Of a DNA stretch of 64,000 nucleotides, positions 34,185-45,759 are shown piece by piece (position 1 is the first letter of the stretch; each line of letters starts with the position of its first letter). Both the position numbers and the translations under genes were made by a program. The notes beneath the pieces are model-generated. The model did no database searches and was not told where the DNA came from. It saw nothing but the letters and a program-made list of their open reading frames with translations. Location: NCBI RefSeq assembly GCF_002303985.1, contig NW_019167893.1, forward strand, positions 9,990,329 to 10,054,328, in the 5' to 3' direction. This stretch comes from Durio zibethinus. Taxonomy: Eukaryota; Streptophyta; Magnoliopsida; Malvales; Malvaceae.

Positions 34185-37100
34185 CAAAATGAGTGCTAAT
34201 AATAACAAATAAACGAATCTAAGCCAATAGGTAATGTGTATTATTATGAAATGCAAATTTGAAATCGGATTCTTAAATATAATGAGACAACCTTGACTTT
34301 CCAACATCTAGGCAGAGCTTAAGTGTAATTATTTATATTTAAGATCACATTATATTATTATACTTTTTTATTTATTAATTTTAATCCCATTGTTAAAGAG
34401 AATTAAAAACTCTCATGAAAAACTTAATGAAATAAAGTTTCTTAAATACCCCATCGTCTAGGCAGCATTCAAAAACATATTATTTCAAGTGAGATTTTCA
34501 CACGTATCCTTAGGATTTTGGAATAGTCTTAGTTAAAGCTTAGGTTGAGGTTTTAAAGTTTGAATGATTTTTGGGTGATGATTCAAGGTTGTGTCAAATT
34601 TAGGGTTTAGGTTAAGTTTAGGGTCTTGATGGATTTATAAGATTTGGGGCCTCATTTGAGGATTCGAGATATTAAGGTTTTGGATTTTAGGGTTTTAAGC
34701 TTTGAGTTTTAAGGGTTTAAGATCTGGATTTTGATTTTAAAGTTTTGAAATTTAGGGTTTTGAAGGTTTTGAGGGTTTAGATTTTAGGGTTTTAATGGTT
34801 TGAAAATTTTAAAGTTTCAAGGGTTTAACCGTTTAAGGTTTGGAAGTTTGGGTTTTTAATTTTAAGGTTTTAGATTTGAGGGTTTGAAAGTTTAGAGTTT
34901 TAGGTTTTAAGGGTTTGGGGTTTCGTAGCTTTTAAAGGTTTTAATTTTTTTTAGAGAGAATAGGAATCATTGATAATTCGAACTCTATCAATTATCTCCA
35001 ATATCTAGACAAACTTTTGAACTAAGTTTGACTTTCATGATTCTTTTTTTCTTGACAATTTTATATTAATACTACATGAAACAAATAAATTATGTACATG
35101 AAAGCTAAAATAAATAAATAAATAGAACAACCAATTTAATCAATTTTATTCCTATTTGTCTTTTACTATTTTTTTCTAAAAAAATAACACTAGAATAAAT
35201 TTTTTTATCTTTTAATTTACTCGTGGAAAAAATTACTTTATATTTTAAATTTTAATTAATTAATTTTTATTTTTAATTCTTTAATTCCCAAACATCTAGC
35301 CAAAATTAAAATTTTCAAAATACAATTTCAATTTCCTCCAACATCTAGGCAACATTTTCAAAGTCATTGCATTTTATTGTAAAAAACTATTATTCTGTTT
35401 TAATTTTTTAAAAACCTCTTTCTAAAAATATTTTTAATTTGAAATTATTCCTTTTTTTTTCTTGACAATATTTATTTATTTGCATGCAATTCATAATAAT
35501 ATTATAATATCAAACATTCATAAATAAATTAATAAAAATACCAAAGCAATGATAAAATAAATGATTAAATAAATAAAAAATAAAATGTACCTCACAATGA
35601 AGTTTTTGGATTAAAGTCTAAAACGAAATCAACTGTCTGTAAAACCATTAAACCAATTGAACCGCTAATAAAACGGATTTGCTTCTCCTTTTTTTTATTT
35701 TTATTATTATCATTATTATTTTTCAAAACATATTCGTTTTTTTATTTTCAAAACTTCCTTTTTATTTTTTAAAAAATTTTATTTTTGTTGATTTTTCAAA
35801 ACTTTTTTTTAACTTTCAAAGCTTTTTTTCATTTTACGTTTTAAACATATTTTTAATTTTTTTACTCTATTTTGACTTTTTAAAGCCTTTTTTTATTGAC
35901 TTTTCAAAATGACTTTCCATTTTCTTTTTACGTTTTAAATTTTTTAAAAAGTTTTTTTTTATTTTTGACTTTTCAAATTTGTTTTCACTATTCCAAAGTT
36001 TTTTTTTTAACTTTTAAAACAATTTTTTTCAAAAACCTTTTAAGCTTTTTTTATTTTATTTTTTTTAAAAAGCCTTTTCAGGTTTTTTTCTTGCATTTTC
36101 AAGAACTTTTTTTTTTTTTTACTTTTTTAATCTTTTTCTTCTTCTTTTCCCCTATTCTCTTTCTTTTTTCTTTCTTTCTCTTCTTCTTTCTTTTTTCTTC
36201 CCACATCGAAACTAGGCACTTTTTTTTTTCAGCTAACCTTTTGTTCCTTTTTCTTTTCTCATTCTTCTCTTTTTTTTTCATTTTCTTTTTCTTCTTTCCT
36301 TTCTAGTTTAACACTCATAGCCAAGAGTTATTGTAACCTCCCTTTTTTTAACTGAGTTTTTTTTAGGCTGGCTTTTGGCACTAGGTTTTTCACTGAATCT
36401 GTGAGGACTATGTTTTTTTTTATGGTAGTGGTTAGTTGGAATGGGGTTTTTGTGGCTTGGAGTTATTGAGAGCTTGATGGTTAGTGATAAGGTCAATTTC
36501 AAGTGATTTTAAGAGACTAATGGGTGGAGATAAAAGCACGGGTGAAGGGTACAATTAGGGCTCTTAAGAAAGGGTTGAAGTAAGGGCTAGTAAGGGGTTT
36601 GGGTGTTTTACGGGTTACGACAGTAGATTGAGTTATAAGTACACAAGGCTTAGGCAAGGTGACTAGTAAGAGAGGTCTCTAGTGTCGTTGGATTGTGTAG
36701 GTTTTTTGGCTTGTTGATAGGGTGCCTAGGACTGGTGCCAGATGGTGAAGCTTTTTATAGGATGGGGTGGTGCCCTCTGATGTGCCAAGGTAATGGTGAA
36801 GGGCTGAGGTTTTAGGGACTTGGAAGATGGCCAAGGACTTGGTGAAGGTTGAATGGGACTTGTTTGTGGGTGGTTGCTTATGTGGTGGTCGGTTCAGAAG
36901 GGGCATATGGTGAAGGGTCGAGGCTCTCTTTGGAGAGAATCGATGTTAGGGTTGTTCGGGCTCAAAGAAGGGTGCATGAAAACAAAAGGGGTTTGGTCTC
37001 GCATAGGCTGGAATCTCTAGGTTTAAGATGGACTAGTGTTTGAGGGTGTAAGATGCCTAATTGTGGATAAAGTGTGCCTAGTTCCACTGCTTAGTGCTGG

Positions 37101-37574
37101 TGCCTGTCGTTTCTGGTTAAAGTGAAATGATGCTAAAAAAAGAAAAGAATAGGGATGTGAGATCTCTAATAGTGGTTGAATGTGGTGTGGGCAGAAGACT
37201 TCTTTTTTAATCTCCTAAGGCCAAAGGAACATCATCCATAAATCATGTTGAAAATCAAATACAGATAAAAGATATGAAAGAAATGATGTGGAGTAGGTTG
37301 TACAGGTGAATGTACAGGGGTAGCTGGTTCTTATTGTCTCTTTTTTTTAAAAAATTAATATTTAATATTTTATTTAATACTTAATTATAAAATAATAATA
37401 AGATAATAACTAAAAGTAAAAATAAAACAGTGGGCCTAACCCAAAAATAATAAACTTAGGTCCTGGGCTCAAAAAATCAAATCGAGCTTTGACCCAAAAA
37501 ACTCAAATTTGTAAATTTAAATTATTAAACCGAAAGCCTAATTCATCAAATCATGGATAAATTTGGTGTTTACA
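34185..37574 (-). repeat. Element A 5' LTR, truncated (about 3.4 kb)
   Basis: Matches the left LTR from CAAAATGAGTGC (25762 in the left copy) to the terminal TTTGGTGTTTACA. The matching blocks include AACATCTAGGCAGAGCTTAA, the telomere-like stretch (34580-34950), the T-rich tract (35680-36300) and CAGTGGGCCTAA near the end. The first 660 bp or so present in the left LTR (25104-25761) are absent; gag sequence occupies that edge instead. On the minus strand this is the 3' end of the 5' LTR, so the deletion also removed the primer-binding site. Confidence 0.78.
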
Positions 37575-37922
37575 ATAGTCAAATTACATATTATATCATA
37601 AAATATAGATATTTGAAACTAGGGCTTTGTTTATTTTGTTGAAATTGACTTTCAAAAAATATTTTTTGAAAAATATTTATATTTTTTGAAAAATTATAGA
37701 TTTTTTATTATTTGGATGAATTAATACAAAATATTTTTTGCTATTTGTTTGTTTTCTGAAAAATTTTTTCAAATAATATTAATATAATTATTAAAATATT
37801 TAAAATATTTATTATTAAAGTATATTGAATTATTTATTATTCTTTATATTAATATTTTGAAATATTTAAAATAGTATTGCTATTTTTAAAATATTATTTT
37901 TATTAATATTAAAATAGTAATA

Positions 37923-37927
37923 TTTAT
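37923..37927. other. Left target-site duplication of element B
   Basis: TTTAT, identical to 52784-52788 on the other side of the element. A 5-bp duplication is what Ty3/Gypsy integrases normally leave. Confidence 0.85.
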
Positions 37928-39803
37928 TGTCCTAACGTATAAATTCGTTGACCTATTGCTAGACAGAAATTAGAGGAGTCACCACCAATCTTTTTTATTT
38001 AGGTGTGATTAGCCACCTGAAATGTATTCTGATTTGCGAAAATAGATGTTAGGTTTGAAAGTCAGTTACGTATGAGGAATGCTGTAGCACCCCCACAACG
38101 CCCATCCAAAGGATGATACCAGTTTGATTTTAAATTATCCAAGCCTTAATCATTTTTATGATTTACCAAATAATTTAATATTAAAAATTAATCTTAAAAT
38201 TGTCTCAACAGTTTGATAACAATTTAAGATAATTTTTTTACCTCAGAAGTATCTATAGAGACCAGTGTCCCATCCTAAAAAGACTCCGTCGTCGGATTTA
38301 TTAAAGTATTTTATTTAGAAAAGTATCACAATAGTTTGGTAAGACTTAATTTGAAGCAATCTTCCAATAGTTTAAAAGATAAAAATTAGTTATTTATATT
38401 TTTTTGAAAATTAATTTATGAAATTTTTCAATAGTTTGGTGGATTCCATAAATTTATTTTGTAAGGATTTTTGTTTGAAAAAGATTTCTATTTTTTATTA
38501 TTGAATGGATTTTATAAATAATTTTGAAAACTTTTATTTGAAAAGATTTTTTTATATTTTATTTAAAAGATTTTTTTATTGAATCATTTTTCTTTCCTTT
38601 TTACTTTCAGAAATAAAAATCGCAAAAAAAACATTTTTTTGTTTTAAAAAATAAAATCAAAAATAAAAATATATAAAAATAAAATAAGGTAAAAATAAAA
38701 TGAAATAAAATAAAATCATAAAATAAAAATAAAATGAAAAAGGGAAAACCTACGATTGGGTCGGATTGGAGCGCGAGTCAGCACACAAGTCACCAGGTCA
38801 ACGCGTGGATCTCGGGTGTCCAAAACGTCATCATTTTGGGTCAGCATAAAAGGTAATCTTCAGCGTTTTTCCTTAGACAGTCCCTACTCCCTCTTTTTCC
38901 CCTCAATTTTCTCTGCCTTCTCTCTAAAAATCTCTCAAGAACCCATCGACAAATTCAACCGAAAACTAGAAATATCACCAATTTTTGGGATATCATCAAA
39001 AAATTCAATCAAAAACTGAAAAACCCATCAGTTTCTGGACAACTAGCCTAAATATGGCCAAAAAATTCAACTGGTTGTCGGAAACTTCATCGAAAATTTC
39101 AAACCTTCATAAAAAAATTCATCCAAACCCAGAAAAATCCAAAAATTTTTAGAAAATCCCAAATTTCTCTCAAATTTTGTCCCGATTACTTCTATAATCG
39201 TCTCGAATCCTAATTCTAACCCAAAAACCTAAATCAAACCCACAACTTCAGATTGAACCCAAAATTGTAAAATCAAACTTTTAGAACCCTTTCTCCCCAA
39301 AATTATTTGAACTTTTTTTTCTAATAATTTTTTTGTGTCCACCCTCTGTAGAGCCGATTAAATTTACAGGTAGTCCTAGGATTAATTTTAGGAAACAGAT
39401 AGAATCAATCCCAGGCTTGAATCCTTATATTGCATTTGTCCAACATGATTTTTAGTCCAAAATTTCAGCAATTGTATCAACATTTTGACCAAAGGATTCT
39501 GATTCTAATTCCATTTTTTTTGTGCACTTGTGGATTGGAACATAAAAAGAAAGAAAAGGAATGGGAAAAATAAAAATAAAAAATAAAATAATAATAATAA
39601 TATCATATAATATAGTAATAATAATAATGGCATCAATACCAAAGAAAGAAAAGGAAAACAAATAATAATAATAATAATATTATGATCATAAAATAATAAT
39701 AATAATAGTGACATTAATAATGGTACAATATAATATATACTATAATAATAAATATATAAAAAGAATCAGTCCGATTAGGCCTGGACATAAATGGGTGTCT
39801 ACA
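37928..39803 (-). repeat. Element B 3' LTR
   Basis: Plus-strand edges TGTCCTAACGTATA and GGTGTCTACA. Next to it, GTTGCCCCTCTTTGC (39804-39818) is the complement of the polypurine tract AAAGAGGGGCAAC. Blocks shared with 50961-52783 occur in the same order: GGAGTCACCACCAATC, AGCACCCCCACAACGCCCAT, GATACCAGTTTGATTT, AGTTTGGTGGATTCCATAAA, CCACCCTCTGTAGAGCC and AGGATTAATTTTAGGAAA. Contains an (AAT)n-rich stretch around 39580-39720; open frames across it are not genes. Confidence 0.9.
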
Positions 39804-39874
39804 GTTGCCCCTCTTTGCACATCTCTATTAGACAGGGATGTTGCAAAGACCTAGACACCCATTTCGTTCAAGTC

Positions 39875-40378
39875 AAATAAAAAATGATCTAGACTAAGCC
39901 AAAATCGGGTGACCGAGATAAAATCATAAGTCAAATGAAGCAACTAGGATCGAGTCGAGGTCAAAAATGATCAAGGCGAAACCATGAATCATAAGAAATG
40001 ATTTGGACTGAGCCAAGATCAAGTGATCGAAATGAAATCACGAGTCAAAATTAAGCAACCAAGATCGAGTCGAGGTAAAAAACGATCGAGACGAAACCAT
40101 AAATCATATGAAATAATCTGGACTGAGCCAAGATCAAGTGACCGAGATAAAATCGTGAGTCAAAATGAAGTGACCAAAATTGAGTTGAGATAAAATATGA
40201 TCGGGATGAAATCACGAATCATATGAAATGATCTAGACTAAGCCAAGATCAAGTGACCGAAATGAAATCAAGAGTCAAAACGAAGTGAACAAGATCAAGT
40301 CGAGGTCAAAAATGATCGAGACAAAACCACGAATCATATGAAATGATCTAGACTGAGCCAAGATCAAGTGACTGATGT
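39875..40378. repeat. Tandem array in the element B 3' region (about 117 bp units)
   Basis: Four to five units, each containing GACTGAGCCAAGATCAAGTG, ACCGAGATGAAATCACGAGTC and GATCGAGTCGAGGTCAAAAA. It lies between the 3' LTR and integrase. Each unit has internal similarity (GATCGAGAYGAAACCACGAATC against GACCGAGATGAAATCACGAGTC), so the 117-bp unit may itself have come from a shorter repeat. Confidence 0.82.
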
Positions 40379-40990
40379 AAGTGTATGTTGTATCTAAGAT
40401 GCAAATGAAACATTAATTATAGTACTAAGGCTTTTGCATTCTCATTTCTACACATCTTTGACAATAAAACCATCCTTTATTAGCTTGAATATTTATCTTT
40501 ATCCTCATGAAGGCTATGGAAGCTATTTTGCTCTTATTTTGGAGAAGTTCATCTTTGGTCCTTATCTCCTTCAATCCTTCAAAGTACCACACACTTCTTA
40601 TAACTTTGTTTAATTATTGATCATTATCCAAATTACTAAATGTGGGATGCAAGTTATGCACTTTTTTCATTCATAGCAAGGTATAAAAAAAAAAAGACAA
40701 ATATATTGGCAATGTATAAAACTAAAAGAGAACAATAAGATGGCTTTCATATATTTGGATAAGTAGTAAATTACAAATGATGGTATAAAGATAAAAAGAG
40801 AGTGTACAAGAGTGGTTATTTAGGGTAGCAATACCCCAAGATAAATGATTAGATAATCATGACAACAAAATCTTGGATTTTTTTAAAAAACTCAATCAAA
40901 ATATGATGCTCCGACACCTTAAAGCTCTTTGAAATTCACTATTCTTCGTATGCCTTCCAAGTGATGCCGTATTCAATTCATGCTGCCTTT
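40379..40990. other. Element B non-coding region between the array and integrase
   Basis: No coding similarity recognised on either strand; ordinary AT-rich 3' untranslated sequence of the element. Confidence 0.5.
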
Positions 40991-40999
40991 CATGGTTTT

Positions 41000-42170
41000 C
41001 AACTCGAACCTTTTTCCTTTGGATCCAAACTACTCTTTCGAGTTTTCAACTTGAACTTTTTTTTTTTAGATTCAAGTTGCCCTTTTGGGTTTTCAACTTG
41101 AACTCTTTTTTTTTTTGGATTCAAGAAAAGTACTTATTCACTGCATCAGAATTAACAGGATTAGGAGTTCATCTTCATCCATTTTTGACTAGATTAAGAC
41201 TTCTTCCAAAAAAGCTCTTTTTACCACATATGGTCATTCCCAATTCAGAGTCTATTTTTCTCTATCATCATGTTGACTTGAAGAATTCTTTTTAATACTA
41301 GCTCTTTCTTTCGAAACTGATGAAGTCTAACCTTCTTGTCATGAGCTTTCATCATTTTTTTGGTACAATTGGTCATGACAGAGTGCCACAATCTTTTTTC
41401 TTCAATGAAGTTTAATTGTTCATATCACTCTTGCACCCATTCAGCTTCTTCTAATCCTACTTCCCTTAAAATCCATAGGGATGAGATCTCTACTTCTATT
41501 GGCAATACAACTTTCATTCTATAAACCAAGGAAAAATGAGTTGCCCCAATAAAAGTATGCATAAAAGTTTGATACGCATGTACGGTAAAAGGTAATTTCT
41601 CATGCCAGTTCTTGTACGTTTCAGTCATCTTTTCCAAAATTTTTTTGATGTTTTTATTTGCAGCTTCCACTATCCAATTCATTTTTGAACAATATAGAGC
41701 TGAATTGTGGTGTTTAATCTTAAACTGAACACATACCTCTTGTATTATTTTGTTATTCAGATTCTTTGTATTATCTAAGATGATTCTTTCTAAGAGCCCG
41801 TTTCTATAGATTATCTCTCTTTTGATGAATTTACAGACCATTGATCTAGTTACAATCATGAAAAGGTGGCTTCGACCTATTTAGTGAAGTAATCAATCAT
41901 CATAAAAGTGAATCTATTCATGTTTGAGGCTTTAGTGTGATGGGATCAATGACATCCATTCTCCACATAAAAAATGGTCAATGTGGCACTATGACATATA
42001 AAACACTGGGTGGAGCATGAATCTTATCGGTATCAATCTGGCATTTGTGATATTTTCAAGCATAATCAATGCAATCTTTTTCTATTGTCAACCAATAATA
42101 TCCAGCTCGTATAACTTATCTTGCCATCATATGCCCATTTACATGTGCTCTATATAAGTCATTGTGAACT
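41000..42170 (-). pseudogene. Element B integrase
   Basis: Minus-strand order: the HHCC zinc-binding region (HNDLYRAHVNGHMMAR, then CHKCQ), the start of the catalytic core (WRMDVIDPIT), then an open stretch at 41425-41859 with ERIILDNTKNLNNK (second catalytic Asp), MNWIVEAANKNIKKILEKM (catalytic Glu) and VLPIEVEISSLWIL. After it comes a decayed C-terminal region with QLNFIEEKRL. Stops and shifts occur between the zinc region and the open part. Integrase inserts the element cDNA into host DNA; the perfect 5-bp flanking duplication shows that it worked when this copy inserted. Confidence 0.85.
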
Positions 42171-43170
42171 TCTTCAATAATCATTTTGGTTTCAGAGGCA
42201 TTTACACAATGTAATAATACTTGGTCTTTGCCTCTTTTATATAAAATTTTCCCATTTTAAAAGAATCTCATAGCCAAACTTCACAAGACTTTCTTATCAC
42301 CTTCTGTTGCTTGATCTAGGTACTGCTGATTCTTTAGATATCGCATAATATCAAGATACCAGGGGTGCCCATCCTACTCTTCTTTCAAGTTGGCATAATG
42401 TACTGGCATTTCTTTAATATCTAGTTTGATAGGTTAAATTTCAATAGTATCATCAATCTGTACCATTACAGCCTAGGTAGTTAAGGCATCTACAATCTGA
42501 TTTTCTTCACGAGGTAAGTGTTCAAACTGAATTACCTTAAATTGTTTGCACAACTCTGAGATGTATTTGTGATAAGGGATGAGTTTTGAATCCCTTGTTT
42601 TCTATTCACCTTTTAATTGATAAATGACCAGAGCTGAATTCCTAAACACTTTTAACATTTCAATTTTCTTGTTCAAAGCAGCATGTAGTCCCATAACACA
42701 AGCCTTATATTCAGCTATGTTATTGGTACAATTAAAATTCAATCTTGCTGTAACAGGATAGTAGTGCTCCGTTGGGATATTAAGACTGGTGCAATTCTAT
42801 ACCCTATGGCATTGGTAGCCCTATCAAAGTATATTATCCATATTTTTTCCTGGCCATTATCCTCTTCTATCCCTGAGATGGCTATTAATTCTTCATTTGA
42901 AAAATTCAGCTTTATAGGTTTGTAATCATCAGCAGCTCTATCTATCAAAAATTCAACAATAATGCTTCCTTTGACTGCTTTTTGGCTAATATATACTATG
43001 TCATATTTTGAAAGCATCACTTGCCATCTTGCGATTCTTTCTAATAGTGATGGTTTTTCAAAGACGTATTTGATGGGATCCAATTTTGCTATGAGCCAAG
43101 TCATATGGTAAAGCATATATTGCCTGAGTCTTTTAACTGTCCAAGCCAAAGCATAACACATTTTCTCTAG
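42171..43170 (-). pseudogene. Element B RNase H region
   Basis: The open part (42739-43161) reads YALAWTVKRLRQYMLYHMTW, then IKYVFEKPSLLERIARWQVM and KYDIVYISQKAVKGSIIVEF, then a second RNase H-like start at IWIIYFDRATNAIGYRIAPV. Further down the minus strand, PREENQIVDALTT and YLDQATEGDKK match the region between RNase H and integrase in Tat/Ogre polyproteins. Two RNase H-like segments in tandem are a known Tat-lineage trait. The second carries D in FDRATNA where DGASN is usual. Stops follow 42739. Confidence 0.82.
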
Positions 43171-44450
43171 TGATGAATACTTGGACTCATAGTCTATGAA
43201 TTTTTGCTCTGATAATAAATAGATCTCTTTTTCTTGTCAGATTCATCTTGTTGAAGCAGCACACTTCCCATTGATCCCTTATGTACCATTATGTATAGAA
43301 TCAGTGGTTTTTTCAAAACAGAGGGTACTAATATTGAAAATTTTGATAAGTATTATTTAATCTTATCAAAAGCTTCTTGACATTGTTCATTCCACTCATC
43401 AGGATTATTCTTTTGAAAGAGTTTGAAAATGGGGTCACATTTAAAAGTGAATTGAGAAATTAACAGAAAAATATAGTTCAATTTGCCTAAAAAGCCTCGA
43501 ACCTTCTTTTGTGTGCTTGGAGGGGATAAATTTTGAATGACCTAAATTTTGTCCGAGTTAACTTCTATTCCTCTTTCACTGACTATGAATCCCAGTAACT
43601 TTTTTGACTTGGCTTTGAATGTACATTTAGTCAGATTCAGTTTGAGCCAAAACTTTCTCAACCTCTCAAATAATTTTCTAAGATTGACTACATGATCCTT
43701 TCTTTTTTGAGATTTAGTAATCATGTCATCCACATATACTTTAATCTCCTTATGCATCATATCAAGAAAGAGGGTTACCATAGCTCTTTGATAGGTGGCC
43801 CCAGCATTCTTCAGCCTAAAAGGCATAACCTTGTAGCAAAATATTCCCACATAGTGATAAATGTGATCTTTTTCATATCATCTTGGGTCATCTTTATTTA
43901 ATTATAACCGAAAAGTCCACCCATAAAAGAGAACATTGAATGTCAAGCTGTATTGTCTACTAATGTATCTATTTAGGGCAGAGGAAAATTATCTTTTGGA
44001 TTAACTCTATTTCGATCTCGATAGTCTACATACATTCGTACCTTTTCATCTTTATTGGGGATAGGTACTATATTAGCTACCCATTCAGGATATTTGACCA
44101 CTTGCAGAATGTCCGCATCAAATTACTTTTTAACTTTCTTTTTTATTTTCAACAACATCTTCAATTTCATTTTTCTCAACTTTTACTGTACCAATTTGCA
44201 TTCTGGCTTCAATGGTAACCTATGTTTTACTATTTCAATGCTGAGCCCAGGCATATCTTGGTAAGACCAGGCAAATACATCCATAAATTTCTAAAGTAAA
44301 TCCTCTAACTGCTATCGATCAACCACTGAGAGTGAAGTACCAATCTTGACTTCTTTCTTATTTTTTGCATCATCCAAATTGATCAATTTAATAACTTTTT
44401 GATGAGGCTCAATAGTCTTATCTTCTTGCTCAATTAACCTCATTAAATCT
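43171..44450 (-). pseudogene. Element B reverse transcriptase
   Basis: The 43542-43850 open part shows YKVMPFRLKNAGATYQRAM, the catalytic KVYVDDMITKS (YVDD codons at 43725-43736) and KCTFKAKSKKLLGFIVSERG, all diagnostic of Ty3/Gypsy RT of the Tat branch. Either side continues in broken frames: upstream RYECRLSR-type text with the D of motif A region near 44000-44060, downstream FLGKLNYIFLL-like text near 43440-43490. Frameshifts and stops inactivate it. Function by family: copies element RNA to DNA. Confidence 0.88.
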
Positions 44451-45502
44451 GAAAATAATGTGTATTCCTCAAAGTCTTATTTAATATCGAGTTCATTGGT
44501 ATTAATTGATTTTTCAAAATTAAATCCTAGATCATTGTCATGGTTACCTTCGTATTCATTTAGGGACCTAAAAGTTTAATGGAATAGGAAATATTTGCAA
44601 GAAACTTTGATGGGATAATGAATGGAATGGAAGAAATGAACTAAATGCATGCTCTTACTTTTATTGAAATAATGAAAAATAAAAGGCCCAAACATAAGAG
44701 TTTTTCCTAACGCTTTTGGGCATAAGCAATTAGGTGATATGATTCTACTGAAGAAATATAGGCATTTGGATGACCCTCCAATTCTACAATTCATATCCTG
44801 ACGGTAAGGTTACACCAAAGCTTTCTCATTTTGACTTTCATTATCTACAATATGAATGGATAGCTTGGTAAAAGCTTTCTTCCATTTTAGTTCTTCTTTT
44901 GTGTATTCTTCAGCTCTCTAGTGCATGTATCCTCTAGGAATGAAAGTTTCGTTTAAATGAAGAAAGATCATTGGTTTTTTCTTTACCTTTTTACTATTAT
45001 TTTGCATTTCATCTGTCTCATAGCTTAACCCTGATCTGTAACTATAGTCTTTTATCTTATGAAGCTCTTTTATCCCTTAAAGGTTTTTACCCAAACCAAA
45101 CCCAATACTCCAACCTTTGTTAATCATTTAATTAATCATAATCTGACTGAACCTAAGTCTTTCACCCACTGTATTAACAGGTTTAAAAAATCTATAAGAA
45201 CATTATAATGATTCATTTATCACTTTCACATGTAGGGCATTTATGGGTTGAGTCACTAATAGATCTTTTTCTTCAACCATAATTACTAGTTATCTTTTTA
45301 CATTGAATTTGATTTTTTAATGCAGCGATAAGGGGATAGCTCATGTCTTATGGATCTATGGCCTTCTTAATAAGCAACTATATGATGGAGATATATCCAT
45401 GACCTAAAATTTTATGTTGAATACACATGGCCCAATTTGTATGAGCAACTCAACATCTTCGAAGACTTTTTACCTAATCCCATCAAGTGCTCAGATCACT
45501 AT

Positions 45503-45757
45503 TTAACTATCTTGGATATAGGACATATCAAAGAGCAGCTTAGCCAAAGTGGACACAGGCATAACATTAATAGCCAACCCGTTATCAATAAGAACCTTAA
45601 CTACTATGTGGCCTTTACATTTTATAATGATGTGCAACACTTTGGTGTTCCTTCTACCCTCAGGCGAAATCTCATCATTGTTAAAAAAGATATGATGTGG
45701 CACCACTAGATTCTTTGTCAAGTGATTTACATATTTCATGGATACATTATGAGCCAC
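45503..45757 (-). pseudogene. Element B aspartic protease
   Basis: 85 codons containing NLVVPHHIFFNNDEISPEG, KCKGHIVVKVLIDNGLAINV and MPVSTLAKL. LIDNG is the active-site loop; Ogre-type proteases use D-N-G where other Gypsy elements use D-T/S-G. It lies between gag and RT as expected. The linker from here to RT (44450-45500) is decayed and was not assigned to a domain. Confidence 0.78.
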
Positions 45758-45759
45758 AC

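Larger units (their letters stand above)
25104..37574 (-). mobile_element. Element A: internally deleted Ogre-like Ty3/Gypsy retrotransposon
   Basis: Two long direct repeats, 25104-29202 and about 34185-37574, enclose about 5 kb holding a gag remnant on the minus strand. Reading on the minus strand, the left repeat is the 3' LTR and is preceded by a purine tract (plus strand GTGGCCCTTCTTTAC at 29203-29217). Outer ends read TGTCTTAATAA on the left and GTGTTTACA on the right. Flanking 5-mers are ATATT and ATAGT, a likely target duplication with one mismatch. The element lacks protease, reverse transcriptase, RNase H and integrase. Its 5' LTR joins gag directly without a primer-binding site, so it cannot be autonomous. 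Confidence 0.82.

Noticed and set aside
36099..36281. Lys-rich basic open frame
   Set aside because: It is the reverse strand of the same pyrimidine tract; low complexity only.
35679..36306. Open frames rich in Phe/Leu in the T-rich LTR tract
   Set aside because: They are translations of poly-T/pyrimidine runs inside the element A LTR (likewise 27255-27663) with no domain; the partner LTR has the same tract.
39452..39714. Two hydrophobic open frames resembling membrane peptides
   Set aside because: They are produced by an (AAT)n-rich microsatellite in the element B LTR.
41077..41295. Plus-strand open frame beside integrase
   Set aside because: It is the opposite strand of the decayed integrase C-terminal region, with no independent similarity.
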